Notes: generated by a model not told the origin, from the sequence alone. A stretch of 13,683 nt of DNA from CAYMUN01 sp964393835 (GCA_964393835.1 CAYMUN010000019.1:1-13683), one strand, 5' to 3'; counted from the stretch's first letter, positions 6,569 through 13,594 are shown. Translations and numbers: made by a program.

Positions 6569-7225
6569 ATGAATGCAAATTATATGGAAAACTCCCGCCG
6601 CCGCGCGCCCGAAGCCCATCATCTCCACGGCCCGACTCGTCACCAGGAACAAATCGGACATATGCTGGTCGCCGCCGAAAGGGCTGATAATGCCCAAGCG
6701 GCCGGCAAAGCCAAACCAGAAAAGGTGGCTCGGGGCGTCAACGAGAAACACGTAGCTACTATGCAGCGAGCCGAGCTATTGAGCCTAAGCGAGACAATCG
6801 TAGTTGACGGCAGCAGCCTGCGCCAAATTTATGAAAGCCACCTGGTGGGCGAGCGGGGTTTACGGCGCCTGATTACCGAGTATCTGCGGGGCGGGGATCT
6901 CAAAAAAGCTTTGCGCCAAGAAGTGGTGGAGCGTGAGATTGATTTTGAACGTGATCCGGCTATGCGGGATCAACCACACCAGGTGACACCGGTTAGTAGC
7001 AGCACTGCCAGCGGCCGAGCGGCACTCAATACGCTGCTCAAAAAGGCTGCCGCAAATCTGCCCGATAACAGCGAAGAAGTAGCCTTTTTTAAGGCTCGGG
7101 CTCATTACGAAACCGCCCAGCATGCTCAGCAGCAAAAGCAGCGTCGCCTTATCGATATTGCCCTGACCTCGGCCATCATTATTTTGATTTCAGCGGTTAT
7201 TTTGCTCTATTTCAGGAGTAATTAA
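6569..7225 (+). CDS. Protein of unknown function with a single C-terminal membrane anchor (218 aa)
   Basis: I do not recognise the family. The N-terminal ~60 residues are basic, rich in His, Arg and Ala, and look disordered. A helical region follows at about 65-120 (ELLSLSETIVVDGSSLRQIYE, then GERGLRRLITEYLRGGDLKKALRQEV). Next come a Ser/Thr linker, a helical stretch, and one hydrophobic segment at the very end (IDIALTSAIIILISAVILLYF, last ~25 residues) with a short RSN tail. This is a tail-anchored topology with the soluble part in the cytoplasm. A GTG at 6563 would add two residues; I chose ATG 6569 because a TATACT element is nine bases upstream of it. An ATG at 6584 is also possible. The gene is divergent from the ABC operon and 13 nt before trhO, with which it is probably cotranscribed. 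A membrane-tethered signalling or assembly factor is possible, but this is speculation. Confidence 0.75.
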   Translation: MNANYMENSRRRAPEAHHLHGPTRHQEQIGHMLVAAERADNAQAAGKAKPEKVARGVNEKHVATMQRAELLSLSETIVVDGSSLRQIYESHLVGERGLRRLITEYLRGGDLKKALRQEVVEREIDFERDPAMRDQPHQVTPVSSSTASGRAALNTLLKKAAANLPDNSEEVAFFKARAHYETAQHAQQQKQRRLIDIALTSAIIILISAVILLYFRSN

Positions 7226-7238
7226 AGCGCTTAAAATT

Positions 7239-8135
7239 ATGCAAAAGACAATCTTGTATTACAAATTTGCTCCAGTCACCGACCCGGCAGCGGTGAGGCT
7301 CTGGCAGCACACCCTGGCCCAAAGCTTAAACCTGCGAGGCCGAGTTATCATTGCCGACCATGGTATCAATGGCACGCTTGGCGGCGATATCAAAGATCTT
7401 AAAGCCTACGTCAAAGCTACCAAGATCTATCCGTCGTTTAAGGGCATGATTTTTAAATGGAGCCGGGGCGGTCGAGAAGATTTTCCGCGTCTCAGTGTTA
7501 AAGTCCGGCCGGAGATCGTCACGTTTGGTGCTGCTGATGTCATCAAAGTTGACGCCCGGGGCATTGTCGGCGGCGGCAAACACCTTAAGCCCAAGCAAGT
7601 GCACGAGCTGGTAGCTAAGCGCGGCGACGAAGTAGTCTTTTTTGATGGTCGCAATGCCTACGAAGCGGCCGTCGGTAGATTTAAAAATGCCGTGGTGCCT
7701 GACGTCGCCCATACCCGGGATTTCGCTGCTGAGCTGGGCGACCCTAAATACGACGTTATTAAGGATAAACCGGTGGTGACATATTGCACCGGCGGCATTC
7801 GCTGCGAAGTCCTCAGCTTGCTGATGAAACAAAACGGATTTCAGGACGTCTACCAGATTGACGGCGGCATCGTAAAGTACGGTGAGGAGTATGGAGATGA
7901 AGGCTTATGGGAGGGTTCGCTGTATGTTTTTGACAAACGGATGGGAGCTAAATTTTCGGACAAGGCAAAAGATATCGGCGACTGTAGTCATTGCCAGGCC
8001 AAAACCAGTAACTACGAAAACTGCGCCGATAAAACCTGCAATGATTTAATCTTGATTTGCGAAGCCTGCGCACCTAACCACTCGCACTGTTCGCGCCATC
8101 ACCGCTCAGCAGTGATAGTGCCCAGCAAAGCTTGA
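7239..8135 (+). CDS. trhO: tRNA uridine 34 hydroxylase, rhodanese-like (TrhO/YceA family)
   Basis: TrhO enzymes use oxygen to make 5-hydroxyuridine at the wobble position of certain tRNAs. In 298 aa, the N-terminal UPF0176-type domain is at about 1-95 (YYKFAPV, IIADHGINGTLGG). The rhodanese domain is at about 110-230, with FDGRNAYE and the active loop CTGGIR, whose first Cys (Cys183) is the expected catalytic residue, followed by YQIDGGIVKYGEEYGDEGLWEGSLYVFD. The C-terminal tail has seven Cys (249, 252, 262, 267, 274, 277, 284) and several His in CxxC-like pairs, a likely metal site typical of this family. In the usual D-V-R-N motif, Val is Gly here. The only AGGAG is 20 nt upstream, at the end of the preceding gene, so translation may be coupled. 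It ends with TGA. Confidence 0.93.
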   Translation: MQKTILYYKFAPVTDPAAVRLWQHTLAQSLNLRGRVIIADHGINGTLGGDIKDLKAYVKATKIYPSFKGMIFKWSRGGREDFPRLSVKVRPEIVTFGAADVIKVDARGIVGGGKHLKPKQVHELVAKRGDEVVFFDGRNAYEAAVGRFKNAVVPDVAHTRDFAAELGDPKYDVIKDKPVVTYCTGGIRCEVLSLLMKQNGFQDVYQIDGGIVKYGEEYGDEGLWEGSLYVFDKRMGAKFSDKAKDIGDCSHCQAKTSNYENCADKTCNDLILICEACAPNHSHCSRHHRSAVIVPSKA

Positions 8136-8207
8136 AAAGTTAACTTAGGTGACTGGTCGTCAGGTCAACGGCTAACTGGCCCGACGCGCCGCTGAGGAGG
8201 AGTAGGG

Positions 8208-8213
8208 TAAAAT
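8208..8213 (+). promoter_or_regulatory. Possible -10 element of uvrC
   Basis: TAAAAT lies 11 nt before the uvrC ATG and would give a leader of about 4-5 nt. A GGAGGAG tract (8196-8202) sits about 22 nt before the ATG, too far for a normal Shine-Dalgarno. Which signal acts is unclear. The 89-bp spacer after trhO shows only weak short stems and no clear terminator. Confidence 0.35.
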
Positions 8214-8224
8214 AGAGTAACGAC

Positions 8225-9727
8225 ATGAACAGCGTTTTGGAGCAGAAACTACAGGACTTACCGAAGCAGCCCGGTGTTTATTTCCATAAGGATAAACAGG
8301 GGGATATTATTTACGTGGGCAAGGCGGCGGTGCTCCGTAACCGGGTACGGCAGTATTTCCAGGCTTCCCGTAACCGCGACCCCAAAACTGAAGCTCTGGT
8401 AGCTGAAATTGCCGATCTGGACTGGATGTGCGTCGACAGCGAAATGGAAGCTTTGTTTTTAGAAGCTGAAATGATCCGGCGCTATATGCCGCGCTACAAT
8501 ATCCTGCTCCGCGACGACAAAGCCATGAGCTATATCCGCATCGATTATGATAGTGATTACCCGACGGTCAGTACTACCAGGCGACCGCTGGATGACGGCG
8601 CGCGTTATTTCGGCCCCTACTTTAGTACGCACGCCGTGCGGCAATCGCTTAAATTGCTCCGACGACCATTCCCGTTTGCCACCCGCCGGATTGCCGGCCA
8701 AAAACGAGCGACATTGCACTATCACCTCGGGCTGGATCCGGGTCTGGAGGAGGGTAAGACCAGCTTAGAAGATTATCGGACCAACCTCCGCAGACTCATG
8801 GCCATCATCCAGGGTCGGCGTAAGACCATTGTCAAAGAGCTGGAATCTGAAATGAAACGTGTCGCCAAAGCCCAGGATTTCGAGCGAGCTGCTCATATCC
8901 GTAACCAGCTTTACGCACTGCAGGGTCTTAACACGCAAGTTATTTTTAGCGACAAAGAATTCCTCGACATCAGCAAAGATCACGCCCTAAACGAATTAGT
9001 TAACTTGTTAAGTATTAAAAAATTCCCCCAGCGGATCGAGGGTTATGATATCAGCCATATGCAAGGCACCGATGTAGTGGCCAGTATGGTGGTGTTTACC
9101 AACGGTGTCAGTAATAAGGCTGAATATCGCAAATTCAAGACTAAAATTAATCATAATAATGATTTTTATAATATGCATGAAACATTAAAACGGCGCTTGA
9201 GCGACAAAAACCGTAAAGCTTGGGGACTGCCGGATCTGGTACTGATTGACGGAGGCAAAGGCCAGCTTGATGCCGCTATCCAGGCCCGTGATGATTGCGG
9301 CTCTGCGGCGATCCCATTTATAGGGCTTGCCAAGCGCGAGGAGCAAATCGTGATTCATAAAACTAAATCCGGCGTGACACTTAACAAGTCAAGTTTGCAA
9401 CAATTGGGCGGTTTTGTATCTGAGAGCGAAGATTTTTTGTTAGTGAATCTGCCGCATAATACTAATCTCATTAAACTACTGCAGCGTATTCGTGACGAGT
9501 CCCATCGCTTTGCTGTCAGCTATCATTCGGTATTAAAAGTGAAACGTCAAACTGTCAGTCTGCTTGACGATATCCCCGGTATCGGCCCGGCGACGCGCAA
9601 AAAACTCCTCCGTCATTTTGGCTCGATGCGCGCCATCAGCGGCGCTACGGTCGAAGAGCTACAGGCAGTAGTGAGCAAAAACAAGGCGGTAATGATGACG
9701 CAATATTTAAAAATCCCCAAGCTTTAA
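8225..9727 (+). CDS. uvrC: UvrABC excinuclease subunit C (short, without Fe-S cysteines)
   Basis: UvrC makes both incisions around a lesion after UvrA/UvrB recognition. In 500 aa (E. coli UvrC has 610) the order is: GIY-YIG nuclease at about 13-95 (PGVY at 16-19, YVGKA at 30-34, Arg40, and the Glu in ALFLEAEMI) for the 3' cut; a linker; the UVR segment at about 200-235 (AKAQDFERAAHIRNQL) that contacts UvrB; the RNase H-like nuclease for the 5' cut, with Asp275 in GYDISH, Asp342 in LIDGGKGQ, and His427/His434 in the DESHRFAVSYH region; and a C-terminal helix-hairpin-helix (DDIPGIGPATRKKLLRHFGS). The four linker Cys that bind a [4Fe-4S] cluster in E. coli are absent; the matching stretch (146-177) has none, and the protein has only Cys69 and Cys358. 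The nuclease residues look intact, so it is probably functional. Confidence 0.96.
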   Translation: MNSVLEQKLQDLPKQPGVYFHKDKQGDIIYVGKAAVLRNRVRQYFQASRNRDPKTEALVAEIADLDWMCVDSEMEALFLEAEMIRRYMPRYNILLRDDKAMSYIRIDYDSDYPTVSTTRRPLDDGARYFGPYFSTHAVRQSLKLLRRPFPFATRRIAGQKRATLHYHLGLDPGLEEGKTSLEDYRTNLRRLMAIIQGRRKTIVKELESEMKRVAKAQDFERAAHIRNQLYALQGLNTQVIFSDKEFLDISKDHALNELVNLLSIKKFPQRIEGYDISHMQGTDVVASMVVFTNGVSNKAEYRKFKTKINHNNDFYNMHETLKRRLSDKNRKAWGLPDLVLIDGGKGQLDAAIQARDDCGSAAIPFIGLAKREEQIVIHKTKSGVTLNKSSLQQLGGFVSESEDFLLVNLPHNTNLIKLLQRIRDESHRFAVSYHSVLKVKRQTVSLLDDIPGIGPATRKKLLRHFGSMRAISGATVEELQAVVSKNKAVMMTQYLKIPKL

Positions 9728-9758
9728 CTAGCATCATATCAAGCTAACTTTTTAAGGA

Positions 9759-9818
9759 GTGTGTATGCATAAAAGCCATGCATCGTGTATCGAATCGCTA
9801 TGCTTTATACATACACAC
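9759..9818. repeat. 60-bp imperfect inverted repeat downstream of uvrC
   Basis: The left arm (from 9759) and right arm (back from 9818) share GTGTGTATG exactly, then one mismatch, then ATAAA, then GC after a one-base bulge. The stem is about 16 bp around a 24-nt centre. No uridine run follows directly (CAGTTTTGAG), so it is not a textbook terminator. No target-site duplication flanks it. It may be a transcript-end stabilising stem, a structured RNA or a protein site. Confidence 0.7.
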
Positions 9819-9827
9819 CAGTTTTGA
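9765..9827 (+). CDS. Possible 20-aa His/Cys-rich micropeptide
   Basis: An ATG five bases after a consensus AAGGAG (9754-9759) opens a 20-codon frame, MHKSHASCIESLCFIHTHQF, ending in TGA. Four His and two Cys in 20 residues is striking. The frame lies within the 60-bp inverted repeat, so a translating ribosome would unfold the stem, as in a leader-peptide arrangement. Against it: it is short, the reading may be accidental, and the next gene has its own promoter further downstream. No clear promoter of its own was seen, so it would have to be read through from uvrC. Confidence 0.3.
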   Translation: MHKSHASCIESLCFIHTHQF

Positions 9828-9874
9828 GAACTTGGCTCGAGGCCGGACTCAATTATGAGCTGTGAGGCGCTTCT

Positions 9875-9883
9875 TGCTATACT
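9875..9883 (+). promoter_or_regulatory. Extended -10 promoter of pepP (near-leaderless)
   Basis: TGCTATACT fits TGn-TATAAT with one mismatch. Twelve nt separate it from the ATG at 9896, giving a leader of about 5 nt. No Shine-Dalgarno is present. Confidence 0.55.
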
Positions 9884-9895
9884 GGGTAATCAATT

Positions 9896-11128
9896 ATGGA
9901 ATCTAAATTTAGCAGCGAGTTTTTTGCGGGCAATCGACAGCGACTGAGGGAGTTGTTTACCGGTACGGCGCCGATTATTGTGGCGGCCAACGGCTTGTTA
10001 CAACGGGGAGCAGATAGTACCTACGCTTTTTCGCAGGACGCTAACTTTTGGTATCTGACAGGCATTGACGAGCCAGATCTGCTGCTGGTGCTTGACCGGG
10101 ATAAAGAATATTTAATCGTACCGGGACGCTCGGCCAGCCGGCAGGCCTTTGACGGCGCTATCGAAAACAAACCGCTTACCAGCCGGTCAGGCATTCAAAC
10201 TATTTATAATGACGAAGAGGGCTGGAAACAGATAGCCAACCGGCTTAACAAGGTCAAGCACGCGGCTACGCTAGCCGTCCCACCGGCTTATGTCGACCAT
10301 TACGGCTTATATACCAATCCAGCCCGTAGCAATCTGGTTAAGCGACTCAAGGATTATAAACCGGAGCTGGAATTGCTTGATCTTAATCCGCACTTGACCC
10401 GACTGAGGATGATTAAGCAGCCGGTGGAGCTAGCGGCTATCCGGGCGGCGATTGCTATCACGATCGGTAGTATCAAGGGCGCGACCCGCCCGGCCCGATT
10501 ACAGAAATACGCTTTTGAGTATGAGCTGGAAGCCCAAGTAGCGGCCGGCTTTCGGGGACGCGGCGCGACTGGTCATGCTTTTGAACCGATCGTGGCTGGC
10601 GGTGAGCGGGCTTGCACCCTGCATAACGTGGCCAATAATGGCCAGCTAGTGGCCGACGAGCTGATAATCGTCGATGTCGGGGCTGAGGTCGAGCACTATG
10701 CGGCCGATATTACCCGGACGATTAGCTTGAGTCCGGCTTCCCGCCGCCAGCAAGCGGTGCACGCCGCCGTCTTAGAAGTCCAAAAATTTGCCTTTGGCTT
10801 ACTGCGTCCGGGAGTTATGCTCAAAGACTATGAGCAACAAATCGAGCACTATATGGGTGAAAAACTTCGTGAGCTAGGGCTCATAAAAACTATTAGCCAT
10901 GAAGCAGTCCGGCAATTTTATCCGCATTCTACGTCTCACTTTTTGGGTTTAAATGTTCATGATGTCGGCGACTATGAGCGGCCTTTGGAGCCGGGCATGG
11001 TACTGACGGTTGAACCGGGTATTTACATCCCCCATGAGAGTATCGGCGTGCGGATCGAGGACGACGTGCTGATTACCAAACAGGGCATCAAAATTCTGAC
11101 CGATAAATTATCCCGGGAACTGCGTTAA
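9896..11128 (+). CDS. pepP: Xaa-Pro aminopeptidase (M24B, pepP type)
   Basis: A cytoplasmic dinuclear-metal peptidase that removes N-terminal residues preceding proline. In 410 aa, the N-terminal aminopeptidase P domain is at about 5-145 (FSQDANFWYLTGIDEPDLLLVL) and the pita-bread catalytic domain at about 175-405. The five expected metal ligands are visible: Asp260 (IVDVGAE), Asp271 (ADITRT), His348 (TSHFLGLNVHD), Glu373 (TVEPGIY) and Glu388 (VRIEDDVL). His355 matches the second active-site His of that segment. Length and residue spacing are close to E. coli PepP. It is the first gene after the uvrC spacer, with its own extended -10. In an organism likely to depend on imported amino acids, it would fit with the peptide-binding protein encoded 0.6 kb further on; that link is inference. 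Confidence 0.95.
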   Translation: MESKFSSEFFAGNRQRLRELFTGTAPIIVAANGLLQRGADSTYAFSQDANFWYLTGIDEPDLLLVLDRDKEYLIVPGRSASRQAFDGAIENKPLTSRSGIQTIYNDEEGWKQIANRLNKVKHAATLAVPPAYVDHYGLYTNPARSNLVKRLKDYKPELELLDLNPHLTRLRMIKQPVELAAIRAAIAITIGSIKGATRPARLQKYAFEYELEAQVAAGFRGRGATGHAFEPIVAGGERACTLHNVANNGQLVADELIIVDVGAEVEHYAADITRTISLSPASRRQQAVHAAVLEVQKFAFGLLRPGVMLKDYEQQIEHYMGEKLRELGLIKTISHEAVRQFYPHSTSHFLGLNVHDVGDYERPLEPGMVLTVEPGIYIPHESIGVRIEDDVLITKQGIKILTDKLSRELR

Positions 11129-11143
11129 GCTTCGCCGCTCCTG

Positions 11144-11149
11144 TACAAT
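11144..11149 (+). promoter_or_regulatory. -10 element of the PF04020-secG-binding protein operon (leaderless)
   Basis: TACAAT ends 7 nt before the ATG at 11157, so the transcript would begin at or next to that A. The alternative ATG at 11148 overlaps the element and would not be in the mRNA. No Shine-Dalgarno is present. Confidence 0.5.
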
Positions 11150-11156
11150 GAGACGC

Positions 11157-11531
11157 ATGAATATTAACCAACCTGTCTTTCGATTCCTGACCCGCTGGCT
11201 GGTCTGTAGCCTAGGACTCTGGATTGCGGCAAACTTTTTGAGTAATAGTATCAGCTATGACAGCAAGCTACGGGTCATCATTATCGCCGGACTGGTGCTC
11301 GCGATTATTAACATCGTGCTCAAGCCGATTTTAATTATCTTTACGTTGCCGGCTATTTTATTAACCTTGGGTCTATTCACGATATTCATTAATGGTTTGA
11401 CGGTATTTATTGCTAGTAAGCTGTACGAGCCGCTGCATATCACCAATTTTTGGGCGGCTGTGTTTGCCGGTATAGTCATCGGACTGGTAAACTACCTAGT
11501 AACGGCAATTTTGGAGGCTGACAAAGCATGA
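11157..11531 (+). CDS. Four-helix membrane protein, PF04020 family (YvlD / 'phage holin family 4')
   Basis: A 124-aa protein with four hydrophobic segments at about 10-28, 37-57, 60-88 and 96-118. The family hallmarks are clear: NIVLKPILIIFTLPAILLTLG at about 52-72, LFTIFINGLTVFIAS at about 73-87, and FWAAVFAGIVIGLVN at about 98-112. Family members are widespread small membrane proteins of unknown role. The 'holin' label comes from distant similarity and does not indicate a prophage; no other phage gene is near. I chose ATG 11157 rather than ATG 11148 (which would add MRR) because a TACAAT element overlaps the earlier codon and points to a leaderless start at 11157. Its TGA overlaps the secG ATG in ATGA, so the two are translationally coupled. 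Confidence 0.88.
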   Translation: MNINQPVFRFLTRWLVCSLGLWIAANFLSNSISYDSKLRVIIIAGLVLAIINIVLKPILIIFTLPAILLTLGLFTIFINGLTVFIASKLYEPLHITNFWAAVFAGIVIGLVNYLVTAILEADKA

Positions 11532-11743
11532 GTATTTATAACTATCTGACTCTCGGCTCGACGGTATTGATGATTATCCTGATTCTGGTACAGACCCGGG
11601 GCGCTAGCTTGGGCGCCGGACTAGGCGGGGCCGGTGAGGTTAATACCACTCGTCGCGGTACTGATAAAACTATTTTCCAGATTACTATCGTTTGCGCGCT
11701 GATTTTCAGTCTGTCGCTGATCCTGGGCGTCATAGTCCGGTAA
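11528..11743 (+). CDS. secG: Preprotein translocase subunit SecG
   Basis: SecG is the small third subunit of the SecYEG channel and assists SecA-driven export. In 71 aa there are two hydrophobic segments, at about 5-22 and 48-69, joined by the diagnostic loop LVQTRGASLGAGLGGAGE at about 20-37. TTRRGTDKTIF, with its conserved R-G, comes just before the second helix. The size is typical of short SecG forms. Its start overlaps the previous stop by 4 nt. The next gene begins 11 nt after its TAA, so the three genes form one operon. SecG often varies in neighbourhood; here it sits before an exported binding protein that would need the channel. Confidence 0.93.
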   Translation: MSIYNYLTLGSTVLMIILILVQTRGASLGAGLGGAGEVNTTRRGTDKTIFQITIVCALIFSLSLILGVIVR

Positions 11744-11754
11744 GGGTGACTAAC

Positions 11755-13542
11755 ATGGTGCAAACGCGACTCATCCGATTGCGCTGGCGCCGCCAGTTAC
11801 GTAAAGGCCAGCGTCAAGTCGAAGACCTCAGTACCCAGGCCGAGCAAGGGATCGAGGAGCATTTATTTAAGCGGTTTGAGCACTTGCTGCCGGTGCGCCG
11901 TTTTGTATTAAGCTGGCTCGGTCTACTGCTATTGCTGATTGGTGCCCTGGTAGCCCAGAATTTATCACTTGGTGATTATTACCAAACCGTCGGTACGGTT
12001 CCGGGGGGTATTTACAGCGAGGGCCTCCGCGGTCGTTTCACCAATGCTAACCCGTTGTACGCGACGAGTGATGCCGATGCCAGTGTTTCGCGACTGATCT
12101 TTGCCGGCTTGTTTCGCCAAGATGCCGAAGGAAATCTGATAGGTGATCTGGCGAGTGACTACACGGTTGATCCGCGAGGTACTCGCTATGTTGTCCACCT
12201 CAAGCCGCACCTCATTTGGCATGACGGCCAGCCACTTACCAGCGCCGACGTGATGTTTACCTATCACGCTATTCAAAATCCCGATGCCCAGTCGCCGCTG
12301 CAGACTGGCTGGCAAGGCATTGACGTCTCGGCCCCCGATCCGTTGACGGTAGTTTTTAGATTGCCCGATACCTTAGCGGCCTTTCCTCATAACCTGACAA
12401 ACGGCATCGTCCCGGCACATTTGCTGGCTGGTCTGCCAGTATCCAGTTTGCGTTCGGCTGATTTTAATACGATTCATCCGGTCGGAGCTGGCCCTTTTGC
12501 CTGGCAAGCTGTCCAAGTAACCGGGGACGGTAAGCCCCAGAATACTGGTCAGCAAATTGCGTTGACGCCGTTTGCCGACTATAACGGCGGTAAACCTAAG
12601 CTTCAAAAGTTTGTTATCCAGGTTTTTGCCTCTGAGAGTTCGCTGCTACGGGCTTTTAAGTCTAAGCAATTGACGGCTATAGAGGGGCTCAGTGAACGCC
12701 CGGCTGACCTGGATGCTAAAAGCGGCGTGGTCGAACATAGTCTACCGCTGCGGGCGGCTACCATGGTATTTTTTAAAACTAGCAGCGGCGTGTTAGCCAA
12801 TCAGCCGGTGCGTCAAGCCTTGGTGCAGTCAGCTAATGTTCCTAAGATCGTCCAACGCTTGGGCTATCCGGCCCGGTTGGTTCGTGAACCGTTGCTCACC
12901 GGTCAGTTGGCTTATGATCCTTCGCTGACGCAGCCGAATTTCGATCTTAAAGCCGCGCGGGCCTTGCTTGATCATGAGGGCTGGGTTGTCGGTAAAGACG
13001 GGTTTCGGAGCAAGGCCAGCCAGCCCCTAACTTTTACGTTGATAGCTGCCAACACGGCCGAATATCGGCGGGTAACCCAGCAACTGGATCAACAATGGCG
13101 GGCTCTCGGCGTCAAACTTATCCTGCAGCTGCAAAATCCAGCCGACTTCCAAAGCTCGCTTAACTCTCACAGTTATGAAGCCGTCCTTAACGGCATTTCG
13201 ATTGGCGTTGACCCCGACGTCTTTGTCTATTGGGACAGCTCGCAGGCCGACATTCGGGCTTCCAATCGTCTCAATCTGTCAGAGTACAAAAACCAGACTG
13301 CCGACGCCGCCCTTGAGGCCGGGCGTACCCGGTTGGATCCCACTCTCCGTACCATCAAGTACAAACCGTTTCTCCAGTCCTGGCAGCATGACGCCCCGGC
13401 GCTTGGCTTGTATCAACCGCGGGTCTTATACCTGACGAATGGTACAGTCAGCGGACTCAGCGAAAGCGCTATCACTACGCCCACAGAGCGCTTTAATAAC
13501 GTCCATAATTGGCAAATTCGTGAGGCCCGGGTTACTAACTAG
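11755..13542 (+). CDS. Family 5 peptide-type substrate-binding protein with an N-terminal membrane anchor
   Basis: A 595-aa extracytoplasmic solute-binding protein (SBP_bac_5, the DppA/OppA group). An unusual ~48-residue basic, helical N-terminus (RLIRLRWRRQLRKGQRQ...) precedes one hydrophobic segment at about 50-67 (FVLSWLGLLLLLIGALVA). No lipobox Cys follows it, so the protein is probably held by an uncleaved anchor, with the binding domain outside. Family landmarks: RFTNANPLYATSDADASVSR, IFAGLFRQD, YVVHLKPHLIWHDGQPLTSADV, and PVGAGPFAWQAV. An in-frame ATG at 11692 inside secG was rejected; ATG 11755, 11 nt after the secG stop with a weak AAGGGTGA upstream, fits better, and GTG 11746 is possible. 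No matching permease or ATPase genes are in the window. The ligand is unknown, probably peptides. Confidence 0.9.
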   Translation: MVQTRLIRLRWRRQLRKGQRQVEDLSTQAEQGIEEHLFKRFEHLLPVRRFVLSWLGLLLLLIGALVAQNLSLGDYYQTVGTVPGGIYSEGLRGRFTNANPLYATSDADASVSRLIFAGLFRQDAEGNLIGDLASDYTVDPRGTRYVVHLKPHLIWHDGQPLTSADVMFTYHAIQNPDAQSPLQTGWQGIDVSAPDPLTVVFRLPDTLAAFPHNLTNGIVPAHLLAGLPVSSLRSADFNTIHPVGAGPFAWQAVQVTGDGKPQNTGQQIALTPFADYNGGKPKLQKFVIQVFASESSLLRAFKSKQLTAIEGLSERPADLDAKSGVVEHSLPLRAATMVFFKTSSGVLANQPVRQALVQSANVPKIVQRLGYPARLVREPLLTGQLAYDPSLTQPNFDLKAARALLDHEGWVVGKDGFRSKASQPLTFTLIAANTAEYRRVTQQLDQQWRALGVKLILQLQNPADFQSSLNSHSYEAVLNGISIGVDPDVFVYWDSSQADIRASNRLNLSEYKNQTADAALEAGRTRLDPTLRTIKYKPFLQSWQHDAPALGLYQPRVLYLTNGTVSGLSESAITTPTERFNNVHNWQIREARVTN

Positions 13543-13545
13543 CAC

Positions 13546-13574
13546 TTGAGTTTTTGAAGGGAAACAGATACGAT
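13546..13574 (+). promoter_or_regulatory. Candidate promoter of tRNA-Leu
   Basis: TTGAGT (13546-13551) and TACGAT (13569-13574) are 17 bp apart, each 4 of 6 to consensus. An overlapping TATGAT at 13574-13579 is an alternative -10. The predicted start is at about 13581-13586, shortly before the mature tRNA end. No terminator for the preceding operon is visible in this 52-bp gap. Confidence 0.4.
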
Positions 13575-13594
13575 ATGATGGTCTTAAGGCACAT

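Noticed and set aside
9759..9818. Inverted repeat as a miniature transposable element
   Set aside because: No flanking target-site duplication, only one copy in the window, and the ends match no terminal repeat I recognise. Left as an open repeat.
9855..9947. 30-codon ORF from ATG 9855, with a TCAATTATG direct repeat at 9849 and 9890
   Set aside because: No Shine-Dalgarno, and it runs out of frame into pepP. The 9-bp repeat is short enough to be chance in an AT-richer spacer.
11157..11531. 'Phage holin' family name as a sign of a prophage
   Set aside because: PF04020 proteins are ordinary chromosomal membrane proteins. No endolysin, integrase, capsid or other phage gene is nearby, and the operon contains secG.
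11692..11754. Upstream in-frame start for the binding protein inside secG
   Set aside because: It would overlap secG by about 50 bp, has no Shine-Dalgarno, and adds residues typical of out-of-frame secG sequence. ATG 11755 lies just after the secG stop.
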